Shown here in pieces: positions 1 through 7,208 of a stretch of DNA of 15,752 bases. The position numbers and the translations under genes are program-made. Within the stretch, counting starts at the first letter, position 1. Each line of letters begins with the position of its first letter. The notes below the pieces were generated by a model. The model did no database searches. It saw only the letters and a list, made by a program, of their open reading frames with translations, and was not told where the DNA came from. Origin of the DNA: Dietzia timorensis (GTDB taxonomy: Bacteria; Actinomycetota; Actinomycetes; Mycobacteriales; Mycobacteriaceae); assembly GCF_020742175.1 (NCBI RefSeq), contig NZ_DYXM01000180.1, forward strand, positions 1 through 15,752. The letters run 5' to 3'.

Positions 1-926
1 GCGCCCCCGACGCCCCGGAATCCGGCGGCACCGCCGTGCTCTCTGCGCTCGGGACGCTGCAGAACGTCGAGCTCCCCGCCCCGGAAACCCCCTCCGATGA
101 CGGCGGAGACCCTGCGCCAGAATCGGCCCACCTCATCAGCGAGGCCGAGCGGCTCGCGCTTGCCGACCGCAGCGCCTACTCGGCCGACCCTACTTTCGTA
201 GAGCCGCCCGAGGGCGAAACGTTTTCGCTCCTCGACCCGGGCTACCTCTCACAGCGCGCCGCGCTCCTCGACCCCGAGGAGTCGATGGATTCGGCCGAGC
301 CCGGAAAGGAGCCGGCGACGACCGATGACAAGAAGGAGGAGGGCACCTCGCACATCTCCATCGTCGACGGCGACGGCAACATGGCGTCGATGACGACCTC
401 CCTGCAGTCGAACTTCGGCTCGTTCCACATGGCCGGCGGCTTCTTCCTCAACAACCACCTCGAGAACTTCGCCACCGAGCCGGAAAAGAACGGCGAGCCC
501 GTGGCCAATGCGCTCGCGGGCGGCAAGCGTCCGCGCACCGCGATGGCGCCGACGATGGTGTTCTCCGCACGCGAGGACGGCTCGATCGGCAAGCCGTTCC
601 TCGCCACCGGCTCGCCCGGCGGCTCGGAGATCACCTCGTACGTCGTCAAGAATCTCGTCGCGATGCTCGACTGGGGCATGGATCCACAGTCCGCCGCCGA
701 CCTGCGCAACTTCGGCGCGATTTCGCGCTCCGAGTCGGTCGTCGAGAAGGGTTGGGGCTCCACGGACGGATCCACCGGGGACGATCTGGTCAACGCGCTG
801 GACGGGCCCGGACCCGATCCGAAGGAGTCCACGATGCCAAGTGGCACCGCAACGATCCTGCGGCACGATGGCGTGCTCGTCGGAGGCGCCGATCCGCGCC
901 GTGAGGGCGAGGTTCGCGGGGGTTAG
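1..926 (+). CDS. ggt: Gamma-glutamyltransferase (GGT), 3' part; gene starts left of the window
   Basis: The enzyme cleaves or transfers gamma-glutamyl groups (glutathione, gamma-glutamyl peptides, possibly poly-gamma-glutamate). It is made as a proenzyme that self-cleaves before a catalytic threonine. The frame is open to the window edge and begins with PESGG, matching the family's PPSSGG, so the true start lies upstream and the GTG at 36 is internal. Next come ADRSAYSADPTFV and YLSQRAALLD, typical of the end of the large subunit, then an acidic linker. The small subunit begins at the Thr codon at 345-347 (GTSHISIVD). Also visible are NNHLENF, the TGSPGGS glycine loop and the C-terminal GADPRREG. 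The usual oxyanion Ser-Ser pair (RPxSSM) is Thr-Ala here (KRPRTAMAP). No membrane anchor is visible in this part. The neighbouring capBC genes suggest a CapD-like role on poly-gamma-glutamate, which is inference; the GGT family call itself is secure. Confidence 0.93.
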   Translation, partial: APDAPESGGTAVLSALGTLQNVELPAPETPSDDGGDPAPESAHLISEAERLALADRSAYSADPTFVEPPEGETFSLLDPGYLSQRAALLDPEESMDSAEPGKEPATTDDKKEEGTSHISIVDGDGNMASMTTSLQSNFGSFHMAGGFFLNNHLENFATEPEKNGEPVANALAGGKRPRTAMAPTMVFSAREDGSIGKPFLATGSPGGSEITSYVVKNLVAMLDWGMDPQSAADLRNFGAISRSESVVEKGWGSTDGSTGDDLVNALDGPGPDPKESTMPSGTATILRHDGVLVGGADPRREGEVRGG

Positions 927-959
927 CGCCGCGTCGGTGCAGTGCCAGCGAGCACCGGC

Positions 960-982
960 GGGGGTCCCACTCCCCTACCCCC
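960..982 (+). terminator. Possible terminator hairpin after ggt
   Basis: A perfect 6-bp stem (GGGGGT at 960-965, ACCCCC at 977-982) encloses an 11-nt loop 33 bp after the ggt stop. There is no following T-run, so its activity as an intrinsic terminator is doubtful. Confidence 0.3.
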
Positions 983-1065
983 TGGGAACTGTCGGGCCGG
1001 CGTTATAAAGTTCCTTTCATTCACGCTCCGAGTGGCGGGGCGCAGGGGAAAGGCAAGAGCCGGCC

Positions 1066-1650
1066 ATGGCAATTCTGGTGAGGTGCGTTGCGGCGGTGGC
1101 CGCACTGTTTCTACTGGCGGCGTGCTCGTCTTCGGGCGGCGAGCAGGATGCAGAGTTGACGACGGTGATCAGCACGGTCACGTCGACATCCGCGAAGCCC
1201 GCGGCCGCGAAATCGAGTTCGTCCGCCGCGGAGTCTGCAGCCCCCGCCGCCGGCTCCGAGGAGAACGGCGAGGGCAAGAAGTTCGTCGAGTGCATCTTTG
1301 GCGGCGGGAATTGGACCGGCACGGCGTTTTTCGCTGACGGCTCCTCAGGGCCCTACCCCGAGTGCGAAGAGCTTCGCAGGGAGGTGCTCCGCAAGAATCC
1401 CTACCGCTGCCCGCGAACGGATCATCAGGTGCCCGATCCGTCCTATTGCCAGAATCAGAAAAGGCCATCCCGTAGTTCGGCACCTAGCCGCGAGCGGGCC
1501 TCGACTCCTGCTCCGTCGCAGCCCGCTACGCCCGTGACGTCCTATGAACCGGCCCCGAGCGATACGGCGGCCCCGTCAGCCGAGCCGGAACCGTCGCCTA
1601 AACCGAGCGCCGCCACCGACCCGCTGCCCGGTACCGACGCGGGGATCTAG
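1066..1650 (+). CDS. Small secreted lipoprotein with a four-cysteine core and Pro/Ser-rich tail
   Basis: The 194-residue product has a type II signal peptide: a short basic N-terminus, a hydrophobic core at about residues 4-19, and a lipobox LAAC with the lipidated Cys at 20. It should therefore be anchored to the outer face of the cytoplasmic membrane. A Ser/Thr/Ala-rich spacer (21-68) leads to a compact core with cysteines at 76, 100, 115 and 128, which could form two disulphides. The tail (about 133-194) is rich in Pro, Ser, Ala and Glu and looks disordered or wall-spanning. The ATG at 1066 has a purine-rich stretch (AGGGGAAAGG) a little over 10 nt upstream. I do not recognise a family. 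It lies between ggt and the convergent capC, so a role in poly-gamma-glutamate handling is possible but unsupported by any domain. Confidence 0.75.
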   Translation: MAILVRCVAAVAALFLLAACSSSGGEQDAELTTVISTVTSTSAKPAAAKSSSSAAESAAPAAGSEENGEGKKFVECIFGGGNWTGTAFFADGSSGPYPECEELRREVLRKNPYRCPRTDHQVPDPSYCQNQKRPSRSSAPSRERASTPAPSQPATPVTSYEPAPSDTAAPSAEPEPSPKPSAATDPLPGTDAGI

Positions 1651-1662
1651 CGCTACCCCGCG
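1638..1662. terminator. Hairpin holding both convergent stop codons
   Basis: CGCGGGG (1638-1644) pairs perfectly with CCCCGCG (1656-1662). The 11-nt loop contains the TAG of the lipoprotein gene (1648-1650) and the complement of the capC stop (1653-1655). It may act as a bidirectional terminator, but neither side has a T-run. Confidence 0.35.
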
Positions 1663-2639
1663 AGTGCGAGGGCGCCCGCGACCGCAGCGCCGGTCGTCGC
1701 CATGCCGAGCCCGGTGCGCCACACACCGACGCGGATCACGTCGTTGGCGATCAGCGCGGGCAGCACGAGTGCGACCACGACGAAGCCGGTGAACACCGCC
1801 TGCCCCGTCTGCTGGAGCACGATCATCTGCGCGGCCATCGTCACGATGCCCGATATAAGGATGCCGAGCGTGAGCCGTTGTTTACCGAATACCGGCAGGT
1901 AGTGGCACGCGAGGGTGACGAATCCGTATGTCACCGCAACCGCTCCGAGAATCACGAGCGCGGGAATCCAGCCCGAGATCGTCAGCACGAGGATCGCCGC
2001 CGTGACGTACCCACCCGAGAGCAGTCCGAGGTAGTCCGAGAGCAGCGCCGCGACGACCACCGACACGAACATGGCGAGCGCGATGCGATTGAAGTCGAGC
2101 TCTTCGGTGCCCGCCAGCGCGTCCATCGACAGGGCCTCGGCCCCGAGCAGCGCCTTCGATGCGAGTGTGATGCCGAGCGCGAGCGCTCCCACGCTTGCCA
2201 CGATCGCGACGAGCGGCACCAGCGTCCGCATGACTCCCTGGCGCTTGAATTCGTGGGCGATGAGGCCGGGAACCATGAACCCGACGATGGTCATCGTGCC
2301 CCAATCGAAACCGCGCTCGAACAGGAACTGCGAAACGACGACCTCGTACAGGAGCCCGAGCACCATGCCCATGAGCACGCCGAGCTCGAACGCGCGCCGC
2401 GAGGACAACACGAAGAAGCGCAGCACGAGATTGTAGAGCAGCCAATAGCTCACCAGTGACAGCACGATTGTGGCGATCACGTTGAGCGGCTGAACAAGCG
2501 CGCCGGCCAGGTATCCGACCGAGATCAGCCCGCCGAGGGAGATAAAGGTGAACCGGTGGAACGCGTACGAGGCGACGACACCGATAAAGAACGCGACGGC
2601 GAGGTAGTAATCCGCGACGTCACCTACAAGGCTTTCCAT
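1653..2639 (-). CDS. capC: Poly-gamma-glutamate synthesis membrane protein CapC/PgsC, internally duplicated
   Basis: CapC/PgsC is the integral membrane partner of the CapB ligase in the poly-gamma-glutamate synthase and is thought to help polymerise or move the chain across the membrane. This protein has 328 residues, about twice the 149 of Bacillus PgsC, and is hydrophobic throughout with roughly eight to ten membrane segments. It contains two CapC-like halves. Half one (about 10-160) has SLGGLISVGYLAG at 34-46 and VPGLIAHEFKRQGVMRT at 123-139. Half two (about 187-328) has LSGGYVTAAILVL at 207-219 and LPALIANDVIRVGVWRT at 293-309. The matched motifs are offset by about 171 residues. Its ATG overlaps the capB stop in a TAATG junction, so the two genes are translationally coupled. 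The family call is firm; the duplication is seen directly. Confidence 0.9.
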   Translation of the reverse strand: MESLVGDVADYYLAVAFFIGVVASYAFHRFTFISLGGLISVGYLAGALVQPLNVIATIVLSLVSYWLLYNLVLRFFVLSSRRAFELGVLMGMVLGLLYEVVVSQFLFERGFDWGTMTIVGFMVPGLIAHEFKRQGVMRTLVPLVAIVASVGALALGITLASKALLGAEALSMDALAGTEELDFNRIALAMFVSVVVAALLSDYLGLLSGGYVTAAILVLTISGWIPALVILGAVAVTYGFVTLACHYLPVFGKQRLTLGILISGIVTMAAQMIVLQQTGQAVFTGFVVVALVLPALIANDVIRVGVWRTGLGMATTGAAVAGALALAG

Positions 2640-4087
2640 TAATTCTGACCCGCCTTTACCTTCTGGCGCCGGGCGAGCACCTTGAGCGCCGCCTCGAACT
2701 TGATGAACTCGGTCTTCGGGGCGGGCGTGGTGATACCGAGCGCCGCCATGTCGTCTTCGTCGTGCACGTCGACGCCGAACTCGGCGAACTCGTGCTCGTA
2801 TTCCTCGAGAAGCTCGCGATCGAGCTTGGCCTGGATGAGCTGCTCGTCCGGCCCCTCCGGCTCGCGGCCGGTGTTCTCGAACGGCACCTTCTCGGCGTTC
2901 TCGAAGTACTCGATGAGCATCTCGGCCTGCGCGGAGTGGATGTTGACCATGCCGACGATCGCGACATCGTCACCGGGAACCGCGTGCACCAGGGAATCGA
3001 GCAGCTCGGCGCGGCTCGGATTGGTCGCGGCACCGAGGCGCAGAACGTCCTCGTCCTCCCAGCCATTTCCGACGATCTTCTCGGCGACGGGCCGCTCTAG
3101 ATCGCCGAGCAGAGCGAGCTTTTCGAAGTGATGATCGACGTCCTCGCACACGATCTCGGCGAAGAGCTCGGCGCGAGTACCACGGTCACTACGGTTGTTG
3201 AGGAGCCCGATCTTGGGGCAACCGTCGGGCAGCATGTTGTCGACCTCGTCGAGCACGGAGATCGTCGATTCCTTGTCGTTGACGGCGAAGGCCGGAACCC
3301 AGTGGACGCGCTTTCCGTCGATGGGAATCGTGTCGACGGTGACCATGCCCGGATCCGGCTCGGCGGCGAGCATGCCGCGCAGCGCGGTGTCGGTGTCGAT
3401 GCCGAGGAGCTCGCAGATCTCCAGCCCGACCGCGACGTTCTCCTTGAACTGCAGGTAGCGGTAGGAGCCGACGTGCTCGTCGCTCACCTGATCGGTGTCG
3501 GCGACGACGAGCCTGGTGTTCGCCTTCTCGCACTCGGCACGCATCACCTCGAGCACGTCCGGGTTGTGTTCGCCGGTGACGACGACGCCGCCGCGCGGCA
3601 TCGTCGAGCACAGCGACTTGGCGATTTCCTCGAGGGTCTCGCCCATCTCCTCAGTGTGGTCGATGCGCACGTTGGTGATCACGACGATGTCCGCGCGGAC
3701 GATCTTGTCCTGGCAGAACTTCTGGTATTCGGGGCGCACGGCCATGCACTCGACGACCATCGCGTTGACGGACTTGTTGATCCACCTACCGAAGATCGAG
3801 AACTGCTCGAGGATGTTCGGCGCATAACGGCGCATGATCGGGTGCTCGCTCTTATCCGGGGCGAGCACGCACGCGTAGGTGCCGGTGGTCTTCGCGACGG
3901 TCGTACGACCCGATTCGTGAAGGGCGCCGTGAATCAGCCTGGTCACTGTGGATTTTCCGCGGATCCCGTTGACGTGAACGATTGTTTCCAGGTCGCGGAG
4001 CCGCGCACGGTGGCTCCGGAAATGCAGCGCGGTGGTAGATAGAACGCCAATGAGGAACACGGCGGCTATTACCAGGAGGATGACCAC
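2639..4087 (-). CDS. capB: Poly-gamma-glutamate synthase ligase subunit CapB/PgsB
   Basis: CapB/PgsB is an ATP-dependent amide ligase of the Mur-ligase type that activates and adds glutamate to the gamma-carboxyl end of the growing chain. The chosen start is the GTG at 4087-4085, preceded by GAAAGG about 6 nt upstream, giving 482 residues. The frame is open further upstream, but that part is AT-rich and has no family similarity. An N-terminal membrane helix (about 1-21) is followed by the P-loop GIRGKST at 41-47, KTTGT (66-70), VVECMAVRPEYQ (111-122) and NVRIDHTEEMG (139-149), all close to Bacillus PgsB. The core ends near residue 396. An extra acidic tail of about 86 residues follows, absent from the roughly 393-residue Bacillus protein. 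The gene sits alone after a 414-bp gap and forms an operon with capC. Confidence 0.93.
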   Translation of the reverse strand: MVILLVIAAVFLIGVLSTTALHFRSHRARLRDLETIVHVNGIRGKSTVTRLIHGALHESGRTTVAKTTGTYACVLAPDKSEHPIMRRYAPNILEQFSIFGRWINKSVNAMVVECMAVRPEYQKFCQDKIVRADIVVITNVRIDHTEEMGETLEEIAKSLCSTMPRGGVVVTGEHNPDVLEVMRAECEKANTRLVVADTDQVSDEHVGSYRYLQFKENVAVGLEICELLGIDTDTALRGMLAAEPDPGMVTVDTIPIDGKRVHWVPAFAVNDKESTISVLDEVDNMLPDGCPKIGLLNNRSDRGTRAELFAEIVCEDVDHHFEKLALLGDLERPVAEKIVGNGWEDEDVLRLGAATNPSRAELLDSLVHAVPGDDVAIVGMVNIHSAQAEMLIEYFENAEKVPFENTGREPEGPDEQLIQAKLDRELLEEYEHEFAEFGVDVHDEDDMAALGITTPAPKTEFIKFEAALKVLARRQKVKAGQN

Positions 4088-4501
4088 GAGGGACCTTTCG
4101 ATCGAGTGCGAAGGACCTTGGGGGAAGGCCCGTTTGCGCGAACTCGACCGCCAGAGACACCCGGCAGAACATACGAATGAGGGGGCATGCTTCTTACGCC
4201 AAACGTGGATGCGGGGCGGCCGCTTCACGACGCCAACGGACACTACCGAGCACACGACAGCGCACAAGATTCCCCGAGTGAACGGAGAGCGAACTCCACA
4301 AAAGTAAAGGTTGTCCTTATTTATGTGGACTACCGACGCGGTCGACATAACTGCGGAAGTAACAAATGTAGAGGGCTGTGTACTTTTAATCGAAATGTAA
4401 CCGTGATGTTCGGCACAAGGTCCGGCGTCGGACCAACATCTCGAGAGCCCCGCGACGCATCGGCAATCGACAGACCCACCCCGTGGGCCCATTACAAGGA
4501 A
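4088..4501. other. 414-bp intergenic region upstream of capB, no gene seen
   Basis: The stretch separates the GNAT gene from capB, both on the minus strand. Its centre (about 4290-4410) is clearly AT-richer than the surroundings, with TTATTTATG and TACTTTTAAT tracts, which suggests that the capBC promoter lies there and leaves a long 5' leader of roughly 200 nt or more. I could not fix a -35/-10 pair. Near capB, the heptamer AAGGTCC (minus strand) occurs twice, at 4097-4091 and 4119-4113; the copy next to the gene overlaps the ribosome binding site. Frames open here lack coding character. Confidence 0.6.
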
Positions 4502-4819
4502 CTAACGGCCGCGTGCGACGAGCGGCTTGTATTCGGGGAAGCGGCCGAGGTAGCGCTGCACGTAGCTGCACACGGGAGCAATCTGGGCACCGTCGAAGCG
4601 CAACCGGGTGAGCACCATCGTCACGAGCAGCCGCGCGATCCCCTGGCGGCCGAAGTTCATCTCGACGACGGTGTGCATGAGTCGGTAGACCTTCGGCCCC
4701 GACATGCTCGACGGTTCGATCTCGTAGCCGATGAGGCCGAGCATCGTGTCGCTATCCCACAGTTCGAAGCGCGCCTTGTCGGTGTTGTCGACCAGCGTCA
4801 GCGAAGCAGTGCCGCTCAT
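4502..4819 (-). CDS. Small GNAT-type N-acetyltransferase (NATD1/YjdJ-like)
   Basis: The 105-residue product resembles the short single-domain acetyltransferases of the Acetyltransf_CG (NATD1) group. It contains a central strand with YRLMHTVVEMNFGRQGIARLL (shortened GNAT fold; the R/QGxA-like acetyl-CoA loop is RQGIA) and a C-terminal APVCSYVQRYLGRFPEYKPLV, matching the family's Pro-x-Cys-x-[FY] and H/FPEY signature. The substrate is unknown for these proteins. The ATG at 4819 has a strong GGGAGG site 4-5 nt upstream, so the longer open frame is rejected. It lies 47 bp downstream of the alpha/beta hydrolase gene on the same strand and is probably co-transcribed with it. Confidence 0.85.
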   Translation of the reverse strand: MSGTASLTLVDNTDKARFELWDSDTMLGLIGYEIEPSSMSGPKVYRLMHTVVEMNFGRQGIARLLVTMVLTRLRFDGAQIAPVCSYVQRYLGRFPEYKPLVARGR

Positions 4820-4866
4820 GGTGCCTCCCGGGGATAGCAACGTTTCCGGTATGGTACCCACGCCCG

Positions 4867-5670
4867 TTACGCCCGGGGAGCGCTCCCGATAAATTCGGCT
4901 ATCCTCGCTGGCCACGCGCTCACCTCTGCGGGGGTGGAGGCCACCTCGAACTCGGTGTCCGGCAGTACCCGGCGCAGCGCGCGGGCGGAGGACTCCGGGT
5001 GCGCGGGGTCGTCGATCCACGCGAGAAGCAGGGCGGGAATGTTCAGCTGCGCGACGTCATCGGCTGGGGGCAGGTCGGTGGCCGCGGCTCCACGAAACGC
5101 CGACGGAAGCCATTCGTCGCGCACGTCTGGCAGCACGAAGGGGCGATCAGGGTCCACCGCGGGCGGCTGCGGCGCGCCGCGCTCGCTCTCCCTGAAGGCC
5201 TCGCGCCCAAAACGCTCGACGAAGTCCGCGTTCTGCAGGTAGTTCTCCGACTGCGCCGCGCGCGTGTCCCAGATCGTCGGCGGGATGCCTAGGGTCAGAG
5301 AGGCGAAGCGCGCCTGGTCCATCGTCGCTGCGGTGAGCAGCGTCGCCGTGCCCATCGACTGGCCGATCCCGTGCACGCGCTCGCCCGGAAACACTTCGTC
5401 GAGCACGGTAAACAGGTCCTCGGCGAGCGCAGCCCACGTGTAGTCGGCCGGCTCGCGGGTGCCCGTGGATTCGCCGTGCCCGCGGGCATCGAAGCGCAGC
5501 ACCCGCGCGCCGTCCAGTGCCGAACCGAGGTCGAGCCCGAAAGCACGGTCGCGCGCCCGTGAAGAAGTGAGACCGTGGAGCTGCACGACCGCCGGCCCAC
5601 CGGCCGATCCGCGCAGGTCGTAGGCGAGCCGGGCATCGGTTCCGGGCAGCCGAATTTTCTTGTCCGTCAT
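4867..5670 (-). CDS. Alpha/beta-hydrolase-fold protein lacking the usual catalytic histidine
   Basis: The 267-residue product has the alpha/beta-hydrolase layout: an oxyanion LHGLTSS at 31-37, RFDARGHGES at 59-68, and the nucleophile elbow GQSMG with Ser at 105. A putative lid follows (about 130-200), then a late strand ALLLAWIDDPAHP (213-225) that carries the probable acid Asp220 or Asp221. The position where the family has its catalytic His (usually a GHxxxxE/P pattern before the last helix) reads ASTPAEVSAWPARI (244-257), with no histidine. His224 is the only nearby candidate. It may be inactive, use a different His, or have a non-hydrolytic role. No signal peptide is seen, so it is cytosolic. 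The ATG at 5670 has AGGGG 9 nt upstream. It is divergent from the condensation-domain gene with only 45 bp between, and the GNAT gene follows. Confidence 0.85.
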   Translation of the reverse strand: MTDKKIRLPGTDARLAYDLRGSAGGPAVVQLHGLTSSRARDRAFGLDLGSALDGARVLRFDARGHGESTGTREPADYTWAALAEDLFTVLDEVFPGERVHGIGQSMGTATLLTAATMDQARFASLTLGIPPTIWDTRAAQSENYLQNADFVERFGREAFRESERGAPQPPAVDPDRPFVLPDVRDEWLPSAFRGAAATDLPPADDVAQLNIPALLLAWIDDPAHPESSARALRRVLPDTEFEVASTPAEVSAWPARIAEFIGSAPRA

Positions 5671-5692
5671 ATTCGGGGACCCCTGCTGTAAC

Positions 5693-5698
5693 TATGCT
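5693..5698 (+). promoter_or_regulatory. Possible -10 element of the condensation-domain gene
   Basis: TATGCT fits the actinobacterial TANNNT -10 pattern and lies 18 nt before the ATG at 5716. The resulting transcript would have a very short leader, consistent with the lack of a well-spaced ribosome binding site. No good -35 hexamer was found. Confidence 0.3.
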
Positions 5699-5715
5699 CC
5701 CCTAGATTTCAGGGA

Positions 5716-7095
5716 ATGAGGCTTACCACCATAGCGCGCATGGATCTCGCCGCCGGCACTGTGCACCGCTATTCGGTGCAGGTCCGGCCGGTTCCGGACG
5801 CACAGGTTCCCGTGTCGTTCGACCAGGAACGGCACGTCTCGCTCGGCTCGCGCCCGGGGTCCTGGATCGCGGTCGCCTTCCGCCCGACTCACCCTGCGGC
5901 GCGCGAGGACCTGGCGCGTGCATGGCATGCCGTCATCGCGCGCCACGGCACCCTCAACACCGTGTTCTCTCCCGCCACGGAAACCCCCACCCATGACGCC
6001 GGACCTCCCACCTTGACATCCGTAGAGGTGCGCCGGGGTGCGTGGACCACACCGCAGGCGGCGCCGGACGAGGATCCCCGCGAGGTACTGCGCCGGGAGT
6101 TCGACCGCGCCTGCGATCCCTTCGCCGCGCCGTCATACGAGCTGTGCGTCGTCGAACCGGAAGGCGGCCGCGGCGGAGATTCGCGCCCGACCGTCGTCAT
6201 CGGCTTCGACCACGCCCACGTAGACGCGTGGTCCCTTCTTATCGTGGTCCGGGACTTCACCGCGTGCCTCGCCGATGTCGTGAACGGCGCGCCTTCCCCG
6301 GGCTCGAACCTCCCACAGGCGCCCGCGTTCGCCCGGCACACCGCGGAGCTCGCCGCCCGGCCGCCTGCCCCGGATAGCGTGCGGCGCAGGTGGGAGGAGA
6401 TCATGTCCGCGGGCAGCGGCGAGATGCCGGTGTTCCCGCTACCGCTCGGGGATATTTCGGCCCCGAGGGAGGAGGTCGTCGAGGTCCACCACGTTCTCGA
6501 CACCGAAGGGGTGGAACGATGTGCGGCGCACGCGCGCTCGGCCGGTACGCGGATGATCGCGCTCGCCGTTGCCGAGATGACCACAACACTGCAGGAGCGC
6601 GGCGCCGACGGACTGCGCGCGGTGTTCCCCGTCCACTCCCGCACCGGCGACACGTGGCACGATTCGGTCGGCTGGTTCATCACCAACTCCGTCCTCGACT
6701 GCGACTCCGGCGATCCGCGGGAATGCGGTCGGCGCATCTCGGAGGCCGTCGCGCTCGGCACTCATCCACTCGAGCCGCTTCTCCGCCCGTGGGGAGGGAT
6801 GCCCCACACCCCGGGGATGTTCGCGTTGTCGTGGCTCGATCACCGGCGGCTACCCGTCGACATCGACCCGGAACTCGAACCGCAGCATGTCTCGGCGCGT
6901 ATCTGCACGACCGGCGTCATGGTGTGGTTTGTGGTGAACGACACGGGGCTGCACATGCGCTGCCGCTACCCGGACACCCCGCAGGCCAGGGATGCTGTCG
7001 GGGGGTGGCTGCGAGCCGTGAGCACGGGCATCTCCCGACACGCGGAGGCGATGCTGGTAAAGCCGCCGAAGATGCAGGCGGAGCTGTACAGATAG
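5716..7095 (+). CDS. Stand-alone condensation-domain acyltransferase (PapA-like)
   Basis: The 459-residue product resembles the single-domain condensation/acyltransferase proteins of mycolic-acid actinobacteria. Relatives such as the PapA proteins esterify polyketide, trehalose or other lipids. The N-terminus (IARMDLAAGTVHRY) fits the family start. The active-site HxxxD is at FDHAHVDAW (His166, Asp170), a variant of HHxxxDG with Asp in the first His place and Ala-Trp after the Asp. The second half has DSVGWFITNSV, the condensation-domain floor-loop pattern, then MFALSWLDHRRLP and VMVWFVVNDTGLHMRCRYPD. No carrier protein, signal peptide or membrane helix is present, so it acts in the cytosol or at the membrane face. 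The start at 5716 has AGGG only 2 nt away; the ATG at 5740 is an alternative. The substrate cannot be told from sequence. Confidence 0.8.
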   Translation: MRLTTIARMDLAAGTVHRYSVQVRPVPDAQVPVSFDQERHVSLGSRPGSWIAVAFRPTHPAAREDLARAWHAVIARHGTLNTVFSPATETPTHDAGPPTLTSVEVRRGAWTTPQAAPDEDPREVLRREFDRACDPFAAPSYELCVVEPEGGRGGDSRPTVVIGFDHAHVDAWSLLIVVRDFTACLADVVNGAPSPGSNLPQAPAFARHTAELAARPPAPDSVRRRWEEIMSAGSGEMPVFPLPLGDISAPREEVVEVHHVLDTEGVERCAAHARSAGTRMIALAVAEMTTTLQERGADGLRAVFPVHSRTGDTWHDSVGWFITNSVLDCDSGDPRECGRRISEAVALGTHPLEPLLRPWGGMPHTPGMFALSWLDHRRLPVDIDPELEPQHVSARICTTGVMVWFVVNDTGLHMRCRYPDTPQARDAVGGWLRAVSTGISRHAEAMLVKPPKMQAELYR

Positions 7096-7208
7096 CCTGC
7101 GCAACACCGATAATCCAAAGTTCCTTCGAAAACCGCGCTACAACGGTTAACTTAAATGAGACGTTGCTCGTTGTTCGTTCCGTTGACGTTCGAGGTTTCG
7201 GAGAGGTC
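7096..7208 (+). other. Short intergenic stretch before the membrane-protein gene
   Basis: The 113-bp gap contains an AT-rich run (GGTTAACTTAAATG, about 7145-7158) that could supply a promoter for the next gene. No clear -35 partner was found. The ribosome binding site GGAGAGG lies at 7200-7206. Confidence 0.35.

Noticed and set aside
1004..1009. TATAAA as a promoter for the lipoprotein gene
   Set aside because: No -35 element at a workable distance was found. GGGAAC at 984-989 suggested an ECF-sigma promoter, but the spacing to CGTT is only 11 nt.
3128..4042. 304-codon open frame antisense to capB
   Set aside because: It lies wholly opposite the conserved CapB core, has no binding site or family similarity, and its composition is that of a shadow frame.
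4473..4489. CCCAC-CCC-GTGGG hairpin after the GNAT gene as a terminator
   Set aside because: The stem is only 5 bp with a 3-nt loop and has no T-run on the relevant strand; not distinguishable from chance.
4088..4492. Upstream extension of the capB frame by 135 codons
   Set aside because: The region is AT-rich, unlike the coding sequence around it, and has no family similarity. A GTG with a good GAAAGG site at 4087 gives the membrane helix start expected of PgsB.
6390..7208. Upstream part of the frame that continues into the small membrane protein
   Set aside because: It overlaps the conserved C-terminal half of the condensation protein out of frame. Only the part from the GTG at 7209, with its binding site, has membrane-protein character.
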